A stretch of DNA of 5,266 bases from an uncultured delta proteobacterium. Its GTDB lineage: Bacteria; RBG-13-61-14; DRUE01. Below are positions 1 to 5,266 of the stretch, piece after piece (within the stretch, counting starts at the first letter, position 1; each line of letters begins with the position of its first letter). The notes beneath the pieces are model-generated. The model worked only from the letters and a program-made list of their open reading frames with translations. It had not been told where the DNA came from and did not search any database. The DNA lies in assembly GCA_903897985.1 (NCBI GenBank), contig CAIUDS010000149.1, positions 1-5,266 of the forward strand, in the 5' to 3' direction. The position numbers and the translations under genes are program-made.

Positions 1-28
1 CCTCTTCCCAAAGTGCTTCTGGCGTGGT

Positions 29-502
29 ATGATTGAGGTGTTAATAACTTATCAACATGCTTCAGATTTCAACAGTTTGTACCATGGAGAAGATGAGAGC
101 GAACGAGAGATGATTATTGAACAAAAATACTGTGAGCAATTAAAATTAAAGTATGACACTCAGCCATGCGTAGATTCACTCCAGAATCTTCTGGAAAGCT
201 ATGGAAAAGAAAAGCCAAGCTTATATTTAATGCATATTAAGAATGCTATAAGTGGCAATCAAAATGTTAGAATAAAACTATTCGTTGCACCATATATTAA
301 ACCTTGTACTAATATAGGTGAAAGCTTTATGCAAGTGCAAACTATTGCTCAAATAGAAGATAGCAAATATAAAAAGATATTGCTGGCACTACCCTGTGAC
401 CTATCAAATATGAATCATTGGAAGATAGAAATCGTTGATATTGCGGGCAAAGGCATTTTCGATTACCCTTTAATGATTAAACCTGCAATCTCTACAAAGT
501 GA
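29..502 (+). CDS. Unrecognised AT-rich protein, probably 5'-partial
   Basis: This frame encodes 157 residues from the ATG at 29, but it stays open without a stop back to base 2 (codons for LFPKCFWRG before the Met), and no Shine-Dalgarno-like sequence precedes the ATG. The true start may therefore lie outside the window. I do not recognise the family. The protein looks soluble: no signal peptide and no membrane segment. Residues about 20-60 are charged and probably helical (ESEREMIIEQKY, then QNLLESYGKEK). The rest alternates hydrophobic and polar residues as in beta strands (VRIKLFVAPYI, KILLALPCDL, HWKIEIVDIAG). Four cysteines are scattered with no metal-site spacing. My count gives about 34% G+C, against 55-63% in the YfhO genes, and codons favour A/T-ending forms. 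That suggests horizontal acquisition. The gene ends in three consecutive in-frame stops, TGA TGA TAA (500-508). It is likely a real gene given its length and codon pattern; function unknown. Confidence 0.6.
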   Translation: MIEVLITYQHASDFNSLYHGEDESEREMIIEQKYCEQLKLKYDTQPCVDSLQNLLESYGKEKPSLYLMHIKNAISGNQNVRIKLFVAPYIKPCTNIGESFMQVQTIAQIEDSKYKKILLALPCDLSNMNHWKIEIVDIAGKGIFDYPLMIKPAISTK

Positions 503-528
503 TGATAATCTCCCGCTTATCCGCCGGC

Positions 529-580
529 GGGGTCAGGTCTAAACTTTAAACATAATAGCCAATGGGGTCAAACCTTAACA
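529..580. repeat. Pair of diverged GGGGTCA direct repeats
   Basis: Two copies of a 16-base motif lie 35 bases apart: GGGGTCAGGTCTAAAC at 529-544 and GGGGTCAAACCTTAAC at 564-579, matching at 12 of 16 positions. They sit between the AT-rich gene and the hairpin repeats. From memory, GGGGTCAGGTCT-type sequences recur in intergenic DNA of many environmental bacterial genomes, often near small REP-associated (Y1/IS200-like) transposase genes. No transposase is visible here, so at most this is a remnant or a non-autonomous end. The repetition is seen directly; the mobile-element link is inference. Confidence 0.4.
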
Positions 581-655
581 TCCTACTTCGCTCTGGTTAC
601 AGAGCTTCGTAGGACAAATCCTACTCCGTCCCGCAAAGCGGGACTACGAAGGACA
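581..655. repeat. Two tandem imperfect hairpin repeats
   Basis: Unit 1 (581-614) pairs TCCTAC (581-586) with GTAGGA (609-614), then GCTCTG (590-595) with CAGAGC (600-605) around a GTTA loop; a 3x3 internal loop separates the stems. Unit 2 (619-653) pairs TCCT (619-622) with AGGA (650-653), and GTCCCGC (628-634) with GCGGGAC (638-644) around an AAA loop. Both units start TCCTAC and end GGA followed by ACAA or ACAAG, so they are tandem copies of one palindromic family with different inner stems. They lie just downstream of the stop codon at 666, where they could stabilise or end the minus-strand transcript. Neither stem is followed by a U-run on the minus strand, so a standard intrinsic terminator is not supported. 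Confidence 0.6.
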
Positions 656-665
656 AGCAGCGAGC

Positions 666-2840
666 TCACGCGCGGGCGAATCGTTTTCGGACCTGATGGG
701 CGATGAGCGCCAAGAGCGCGGTGAACAGAGAAACCAGGCTGAAGTATAACCCGATCCGAAATCCCCAGGGCTGATACCGGAACCTTATCTCCGTCCGGCC
801 TTTGGGCAGGGCAACCCTACGCAAAAGCAAGTCCTCTTTCAGGATTCTGAGCTCGGCTCCGGAAGGCTCTCGAAAGGCCCTCCAGCCCGGCGCATATTGA
901 TCGGCCAGGACCAGCTCCGAGGCCCCATCGCTATCGGCAGCCACGGTGACCCGGTCGGGAAGATATTCGGAAATGCGGGCGCTTTCGAAATCGTTGCGGC
1001 CGGATGAGGTTTTCACCCAGACCTTGGGCCAGACTTTGGAGTTCTGATAATAGTAAGAGCCTTCGACTCTGCCGAGGAACCATAAATCCGGCATCTCCAC
1101 CGGCCGCTCGGTGATGATATATTTCACCCCAAAACGGTCCAGCCACTTATGGTCAAGCTCGGCCTCCCCAATCGTGAACAGCCACCCCTTTCGGATATAG
1201 AGCTCGGCCAGGTCTTCCATCCCCACGCCGTAAATATCCGCCATGGCCTCGGCATAGCTGCGGGGATAAATTCCGTCGAATTCGCGGAAGTCGTTGACCC
1301 GGCAGAGGACATTGAAATCCGGCCTGAGCACCATCCCGGTCGCGAGCATCCGTCCCGGATCCGGGTCCTCCACAACCGGCCCGTAAATGGGAGGCGCCTG
1401 TCGGTTTCCATACTCAAGATACTCCGACACCTCCGAAGCCAGGGGCTTCGAATCGGCTCCCAGATAGAGCAGGTTGGCCAAGACGAGCGTGGCGATGAGG
1501 AACCCGGCAAGCGTTTTCCTTTGCGGGAAGATCACGCCCATGACCAGCAACCCCGCGGCGAGGAGCAACCCCGCGGGAATGACCCAGGCGGCATGAGCGA
1601 TCGGGATCCCGGCCGGGGCGGCCGGCAGGATAACCGCCAGTGACAAAGTTGCCGCGAGCAGGACCAGTCCCAGAGCGAGAGCGCCCTCCCGCCGGGACAC
1701 GACCTTCTTGAGAAAAAGGTCCAGCCCGTATCCGGACAACATGGCGATGCAAAAGCAGGCGCTGAAATAGCCGTGCCGCGGGGTCCTGATCAGGTCCAGG
1801 ATGGGCAGTCGGTCGAGAACGGAAAATGGAGGCAGACGATAGATCAATCCCCAAATGACCAAGGCATAGATCCAGAGGAACCGCGCGGAGGGGGGAAGTC
1901 GTTTGAGCTTGCTCAGAGCCAACGCGGCCAGAAAAAGCGGGAGCAATCCGACATAGCCCGGCAATTCCGATAAATGCCTTATATTATAATCGCTCCCGAA
2001 CAGCCCGGGAAAAAAGAGATGATAAACCTGTCGCGCGTTAAACAGGTCCGCCCGATGGAAGAACTCCAAGGCCGCGAGGGCCCGGGTATGATAATTCCAA
2101 CTGAACCCCAGGTATTCCACAAAGGGCAGCCACTGAACGCAACTCAAGGCCAAGCCGAATCCCAATCCGAGGGCAATGCCCAAAACCTCTCGCCGGGACC
2201 GCCAGCCGCCCCGGATCAGGGCATACGCCAGAAGGAACGCGAAAAAGAAAAAAGCGGCCTGCGGGTTCCCGCCCACTAACGCCAGGGCCGCGGCCAAGCT
2301 CAGGAACAAAAACCTGGCCAGGTTTGCCCGGTCCTTTAAAATCCTTTCCACCAGGACCAGCCCCAGCGGGAGCCAGAGGTCAACGCTCAGGTTGACATGG
2401 TTGATGTTCTCGCAAAGAAACCCGCAGAAACAAATCGAGAAGGCGCTCGTGGCGGCGGCAAGCGCGGAAAGCCGCAGTTCCCGGCCGAAGCCATAGGTGA
2501 AGACTCCCAGCAGGATCAGCTTCAGCATGAGCAGATAATCGAGCAGCCTTAGCGAAGGAAATATTTCGAAGATGATATTGAAGGGGTTCAGTGGCGCGGT
2601 CTGGAAATTGGCCGCGAGCGGCATGCCCAGGCCTTTCAGACTGCACCAGAGCGGAAAATGCCCGTTACGCAACTGCCGGGTGGCCTCGACCAGCCAGGGA
2701 TACAATCCGCGTCTGGGGGTCGGGTCCCAGAAGATGGACAGGAACAGGCTCTGCCCCGCCGAGAAATATTCCCGATAGTGGACGAACATTGCCGCCAGCA
2801 AGACCGGCAGAAAAAGCAGCATCGCCTTTTTCCCGCGCAT
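666..2840 (-). CDS. YfhO-family membrane glycosyltransferase-like protein (downstream paralogue)
   Basis: A 724-residue polytopic protein of the YfhO family (GT-C-like; known members are thought to use polyprenyl-phosphate sugars on the outer membrane face). TM1 (about 6-22) is followed by a large outside loop with D39, YPW (47-49), GHFPLW (60-65), GLGMPL (70-75) and PLNPFN (83-88), a typical YfhO signature. D39 is the candidate catalytic acid by position. Further helices carry GGNPQ (190-194) and RTPR (352-355). A hydrophobic block runs to about 465, followed by an outside beta-rich domain with FGVKYIIT (570-577) and LADQYAPGWRAF (645-656), and a last TM at about 695-716. I chose the ATG at 2840 over an in-frame TTG at 2846 because residue 1 then aligns with residue 1 of the upstream paralogue. 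It probably shares a transcript with that gene, 44 bases upstream, and may also have its own promoter. The acceptor is unknown; the family call is strong, the reaction inferred. Confidence 0.9.
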   Translation of the reverse strand: MRGKKAMLLFLPVLLAAMFVHYREYFSAGQSLFLSIFWDPTPRRGLYPWLVEATRQLRNGHFPLWCSLKGLGMPLAANFQTAPLNPFNIIFEIFPSLRLLDYLLMLKLILLGVFTYGFGRELRLSALAAATSAFSICFCGFLCENINHVNLSVDLWLPLGLVLVERILKDRANLARFLFLSLAAALALVGGNPQAAFFFFAFLLAYALIRGGWRSRREVLGIALGLGFGLALSCVQWLPFVEYLGFSWNYHTRALAALEFFHRADLFNARQVYHLFFPGLFGSDYNIRHLSELPGYVGLLPLFLAALALSKLKRLPPSARFLWIYALVIWGLIYRLPPFSVLDRLPILDLIRTPRHGYFSACFCIAMLSGYGLDLFLKKVVSRREGALALGLVLLAATLSLAVILPAAPAGIPIAHAAWVIPAGLLLAAGLLVMGVIFPQRKTLAGFLIATLVLANLLYLGADSKPLASEVSEYLEYGNRQAPPIYGPVVEDPDPGRMLATGMVLRPDFNVLCRVNDFREFDGIYPRSYAEAMADIYGVGMEDLAELYIRKGWLFTIGEAELDHKWLDRFGVKYIITERPVEMPDLWFLGRVEGSYYYQNSKVWPKVWVKTSSGRNDFESARISEYLPDRVTVAADSDGASELVLADQYAPGWRAFREPSGAELRILKEDLLLRRVALPKGRTEIRFRYQPWGFRIGLYFSLVSLFTALLALIAHQVRKRFARA

Positions 2841-2846
2841 GCTCAA

Positions 2847-2855
2847 ATTAAATCA
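2847..2855 (-). promoter_or_regulatory. Possible extended -10 before the downstream YfhO gene
   Basis: Read on the minus strand this is TGATTTAAT: a TGN extension plus TTTAAT, which matches five of six bases of the sigma-70 -10 consensus. It lies six bases before the ATG at 2840, inside the 44-base gap between the two genes. No good -35 is present; TTTGCA at a 19-base spacing is the best candidate. The same box (GTGATTTAATT) precedes the paralogue at 5041. If used, the transcript would be nearly leaderless, and no Shine-Dalgarno sequence is visible before this ATG. It could equally be a passive leftover of the duplication. Confidence 0.25.
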
Positions 2856-2884
2856 CGGACCATGCGGTTCCTGCAAACCCGAGC

Positions 2885-5041
2885 TCAAGCGCGGGCAAAT
2901 CTTTTGCGGACCTGATGGGCTGCCAGCGCCAAAAGCGCGGCCGCCCAAGAAGCCAGGCTAAAGAACAGACCGATCTGGAACCCGCGCGGCTGGTAGCTGA
3001 AATCCACCATGCTGTCGCCGTTTTTTATCGGCGCCTTGCGGAACAGCCCAGCCTCTTTCTCGATTCGAAGCTCGGTCTGGTCCGGCCAGCTGAATGCCCT
3101 CCAGCCGGGAGCATATTGATCGCTCAGGACCAGTTCCGCCGGCCCCTCGGTTTTCACCGCCACCTCGACCTGGTCCGGCTTGGACTGGACGATCTGGCTC
3201 CAGCCGAGAACCGGTTCTCCCTCCGGCCCCTGGAACGAGACCCGGCCGCGGGCTTGCCGGTTCCGGTAGAGGTAAAACCCGCCGATTTTACTGCCGGACC
3301 TATCCCATTCCGGGATGCTCACCAAGTCCGGAGTGAGCAAATATTTAACTCCCATCCGGCCGATCATCGGATGGTCCAGGTTTTTCGGCTGAACCTCAAA
3401 GGACCAGCCCTGCGCGAAAAATGCCTCGACCGCCTGGTCCATGGTAAAACCCTCGATTTCCCCGATCAGCCGGACATAGTCGCGCGGATAGATTCCCTCG
3501 AACACGCGGAGGTCGTTCAGCCGATAGATGAGGTTCAAGTTTTGATGAAAGGCGCCGTTGATGCCGGTGAACCGGGCGCCGCGGTCCTCAATAATCGGCA
3601 TCAGGTATTGGGGCACGGCCGGCGCGCGGAACCTCCAGTTTTCCGGGCTGACCCGGGCCTCGGGCACCAGCCCCGGATACAAGTGGAGCAGGTTGATCAG
3701 GGACAAAAAAACCAGAAGCGCGCCGGCCAGTTTGCGCTCCTCGAAGAAAATCCCGTAGAGGGCGATCACGGCGGCGATCAGGAACAGGATCATGGGATAA
3801 AGCCAGGCGTCCCGGATCATGACCGGCCCGACGGGGGAACGGTAGGCCAGGAGCGCGGCGCCAATCGCCAGGCCGGAAATTATGCCCAACGCGATGGCGA
3901 ATTCGCGCGAACTGAGTTCCTTTTTCCGGAAATATTCCAGGCCGAACCCGGCGAGCATGGCCAAAGAAAAGCAGACCCCGAAATAGGCGAACTTGGTGCT
4001 GGCGATCCGGTTCATTATGGGCAGCCGTCCCAGGAAATCCGCCGGGGGAATCCGGTAGATCAAGGCCAGAAAAACCAGGATATAGGCCCAGAAAAAAATC
4101 GCCGGCCGCGGAAGCGACGGCGTCTTGACCAGGGTGAACAGGGCCAGAAACACCGGGATCAAGCCCAGGTAGCTGAGCATGAACAATTGCTCCGGATGCG
4201 TCCGGTTCAGGCCGAAAATCCAGGGAAAGAACAGGCTGAACAGCCACTTGAGCGGCGGCCGGCCGATGGTGTAAAGATAGTTCGTGTGGATATGCCAGCC
4301 GAACCCAAGGTATTCGATGAAGCTCAAGAGCTGGGCCGAACTCAAAATCACGCCGAACCCGAAGGCCAAGCAGATCACCAGGAGTTCGCGCGCTTTTTTC
4401 CGGCCGCCCCGGACCAAGGCATAGAGCAGGATGAATAACAGGAAATAGAACGCGGCCTCCGGATTGCCGCCCAACATGGCCATGCTGGCGACCAGCCCGA
4501 GCAGCACAAATTTTAAAAGATCGGCCCGGTTTTTTAAAATCTTTTCCGCGAGCAGCAGTCCGGCCGGGAGCCAAAGCTCGGTATTGAAATTGACCTGGTT
4601 GATGGTCTCCGAGACATAGCCGGAAAAGCAGATGATCACGGCGCTGCCGGCCGCGGCCATTGCGGACAAGCCCAGTTCCGCGGCGAACCCCCAGGTGAAA
4701 ATCCCGAGCAGAAAAAGCTTTAAAAGCAAAAGCCAGTCCAGCAGCTTCAAATCCGGGAAAATTTCAAAGACCAGGTTGAAGGGGTTGAAGGGGGTGCTCT
4801 GATAATTCGCCAAGAGCGGCATCCCCAAGCCCTCCCGGTCGCACCAGAGCGGGAAATGCCCGCGCGAGAATTGCTTCGCGCTCTCGATCAGCCACGGATA
4901 AAAACTGAAGCGCGGCGCCGGGTCGCCCCGGAAAACGGCCAGATACAGGCTCTTGTCCGGCTGGAGCCAGTCCTGGTAATGCAGGAACACGCAGAGCGTG
5001 AAAAAAACCGCAAACAAGAAAAAGCCGATTCTCTTGTTCAT
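2885..5041 (-). CDS. YfhO-family membrane glycosyltransferase-like protein (upstream paralogue)
   Basis: A 718-residue paralogue of the next gene, first in the apparent operon. The order is the same: TM1 (about 5-22), then an outside loop with GDP (39-41), YPW (48-50), GHFPLW (61-66), GLGMPL (71-76) and PFNPFN (84-89); a polytopic block with GGNPE (191-195); and an outside beta-rich domain with MGVKYLLT (563-570) and LSDQYAPGWRAF (639-650). The last TM is at about 687-708, before the basic tail QVRKRFARA. D40 is the candidate catalytic acid. It differs from its partner in two places: the family-like RTPR segment is ASTK here (347-350), and the loop reads WCDREGLG where the partner has WCSLKGLG. 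The last 32 residues match the partner at 25 positions, and the last 35 bases at all but four. ATG at 5041 is the only sensible start. The membrane location and family are well supported. Donor sugar, acceptor and even retained catalysis are unproven. Confidence 0.9.
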   Translation of the reverse strand: MNKRIGFFLFAVFFTLCVFLHYQDWLQPDKSLYLAVFRGDPAPRFSFYPWLIESAKQFSRGHFPLWCDREGLGMPLLANYQSTPFNPFNLVFEIFPDLKLLDWLLLLKLFLLGIFTWGFAAELGLSAMAAAGSAVIICFSGYVSETINQVNFNTELWLPAGLLLAEKILKNRADLLKFVLLGLVASMAMLGGNPEAAFYFLLFILLYALVRGGRKKARELLVICLAFGFGVILSSAQLLSFIEYLGFGWHIHTNYLYTIGRPPLKWLFSLFFPWIFGLNRTHPEQLFMLSYLGLIPVFLALFTLVKTPSLPRPAIFFWAYILVFLALIYRIPPADFLGRLPIMNRIASTKFAYFGVCFSLAMLAGFGLEYFRKKELSSREFAIALGIISGLAIGAALLAYRSPVGPVMIRDAWLYPMILFLIAAVIALYGIFFEERKLAGALLVFLSLINLLHLYPGLVPEARVSPENWRFRAPAVPQYLMPIIEDRGARFTGINGAFHQNLNLIYRLNDLRVFEGIYPRDYVRLIGEIEGFTMDQAVEAFFAQGWSFEVQPKNLDHPMIGRMGVKYLLTPDLVSIPEWDRSGSKIGGFYLYRNRQARGRVSFQGPEGEPVLGWSQIVQSKPDQVEVAVKTEGPAELVLSDQYAPGWRAFSWPDQTELRIEKEAGLFRKAPIKNGDSMVDFSYQPRGFQIGLFFSLASWAAALLALAAHQVRKRFARA

Positions 5042-5049
5042 CCCTGAGA

Positions 5050-5078
5050 ATTAAATCACAGATCAGCGCGGATTCCAA
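5050..5078 (-). promoter_or_regulatory. Likely sigma-70-type promoter of the YfhO pair
   Basis: On the minus strand, TTGGAA (5073-5078, four of six to the -35 consensus) and TTTAAT (5050-5055, five of six to the -10 consensus) are 17 bases apart. The -10 is preceded by TGA (5056-5058), an extended -10. Only eight bases separate the -10 from the ATG at 5041, so transcription would begin at or beside the start codon, giving a leaderless or near-leaderless mRNA. AGGG directly abuts the ATG, too close for a normal Shine-Dalgarno. Predicted by eye only; part of this stretch also resembles the ATCTGTGATTTAA phrases I recall as common in environmental genomes, so it may be repeat-derived. Confidence 0.4.
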
Positions 5079-5125
5079 GCCGGGACCGCTCAAATCCGGA
5101 ACGGACTTTCCCGGTCTGGGCTCCC

Positions 5126-5158
5126 ATTTGCTTTGACGCCGTTCCCAATTGCAATCCA
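5126..5158. repeat. 33-base direct repeat, copy 1
   Basis: This stretch (starting ATTTGCTTTGACGCC and ending CAATTGCAATCCA) is repeated without a mismatch at 5234-5266, a period of 108 bases. The two copies bracket the palindromic element at 5161-5219. The last part contains the small palindrome ATTGCAAT. The copies could be flanking repeats of a mobile palindromic element or the first units of a longer tandem array cut by the window edge. Confidence 0.85.
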
Positions 5159-5160
5159 GG

Positions 5161-5219
5161 GGTGTAGTAGCGTCAGGCTTTATGCCTGACCAGTCACCCA
5201 CAAGGGGTGACGCTACACC
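5161..5219. repeat. Cloverleaf-like palindromic repeat element
   Basis: An outer stem pairs GGTGTAG (5161-5167) with CTACACC (5213-5219). Inside are two perfect seven-base hairpins: GTCAGGC/GCCTGAC (5172-5178/5184-5190, loop TTTAT) and GTCACCC/GGGTGAC (5193-5199/5205-5211, loop ACAAG). The left arm holds a doubled TAG (GTAGTAG), so an alternative outer stem GTAGCGTCA/TGACGCTAC (5167-5175/5208-5216) can form instead. The architecture is that of REP/BIME-like or MITE-like intergenic repeats, and from memory similar GTAGCGTCAGGC phrases recur in environmental genomes. No coding sequence overlaps it. It lies upstream of the YfhO promoter and is not placed to be its terminator or attenuator. Confidence 0.7.
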
Positions 5220-5233
5220 GCGCGTTACCGGGG

Positions 5234-5266
5234 ATTTGCTTTGACGCCGTTCCCAATTGCAATCCA
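5234..5266. repeat. 33-base direct repeat, copy 2, at the window end
   Basis: An exact copy of 5126-5158. It finishes on the last base of the window, so whether the match continues cannot be seen. The 13 bases before it (GCGTTACCGGGGA region) do not match the bases before copy 1, so the left boundary of the repeat is real. Confidence 0.85.

Noticed and set aside
581..655. Intrinsic terminator for the YfhO operon
   Set aside because: The stems are good, but neither is followed by a run of U on the minus strand. Kept as a repeat with possible 3'-end function only.
1149..1643. A 164-codon plus-strand open frame opposite the downstream YfhO gene
   Set aside because: Antisense to conserved YfhO coding sequence, with low-complexity charged composition and no ribosome binding site.
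2841..2846. In-frame TTG two codons upstream of the chosen ATG as the start of the downstream YfhO gene
   Set aside because: The paralogue has its ATG at the position aligned with 2840, and no ribosome binding site favours the TTG. The difference is only two residues.
2915..4438. A 507-codon plus-strand open frame opposite the upstream YfhO gene
   Set aside because: It lies wholly antisense to a well-supported YfhO gene. Its translation is an unnatural mix of Q, R, E, D, P and G with no hydrophobic core, as expected for the shadow of a GC-rich membrane protein gene.
4511..4545. Repeated TTTTAAAA tracts with AAAAGAT/ATCTTTT complementarity
   Set aside because: They are explained by codons for Lys, Leu, Ile and Phe in a conserved stretch of the YfhO protein (KILKNRADLLKF), and the paralogue has a similar segment at the same place.
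3588..4574. A 328-codon minus-strand open frame inside the upstream YfhO gene
   Set aside because: It is a frame-shifted shadow on the same strand, rich in R, P, G and A, and does not resemble any domain. The YfhO frame reads through the same bases without interruption.
5126..5266. CRISPR array
   Set aside because: There are only two repeats, the interval between them is 75 bases, and that interval is itself a palindromic element rather than a spacer. No cas gene is present.

Overview
The window looks like a piece of a bacterial chromosome, probably from an environmental or uncultured lineage, but nothing in it fixes the taxon. Two GC-rich genes (55-63% G+C in the lines I counted) for large membrane glycosyltransferase-like proteins fill most of it. 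The intergenic DNA is dense in short palindromic repeats, and the left edge carries one strikingly AT-rich gene (about 34% G+C).

Layout, left to right. (1) Bases 1-502 hold the AT-rich plus-strand gene, an unrecognised protein of at least 157 residues whose frame is open to the window edge and which ends in three stacked stop codons. (2) Bases 503-665 hold no gene. They contain a pair of diverged GGGGTCA-type repeats followed by two tandem imperfect hairpins. (3) Bases 666-2840 and 2885-5041 are two minus-strand genes in tandem, separated by 44 bases. Both encode YfhO-family polytopic membrane proteins (GT-C-like glycosyltransferases) of 724 and 718 residues. They are paralogues: they match along their whole length, end in the same 11 residues (AHQVRKRFARA), and share a short upstream box (GTGATTTAATT) just before their ATG codons. 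(4) Bases 5042-5266 hold no gene. They contain a plausible promoter for the pair, then a two-hairpin palindromic element flanked by two identical 33-base direct repeats. The second repeat copy runs exactly to the window end.

Transcription of the YfhO pair runs right to left, with the 718-residue protein first. Both proteins should sit in the cytoplasmic membrane with a large N-terminal loop and a C-terminal beta-rich domain outside. From the family they are expected to move sugar from a polyprenyl-phosphate carrier onto an extracytoplasmic acceptor. Which sugar and acceptor cannot be told from this window, because no partner gene (such as a polyprenyl-phosphate sugar synthase) is visible.

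I did not find a convincing new biological system. The items most worth checking are the diverged tandem YfhO paralogues with duplicated leaderless-promoter-like boxes, the repeat structure at the right edge, and the foreign-looking gene at the left edge.
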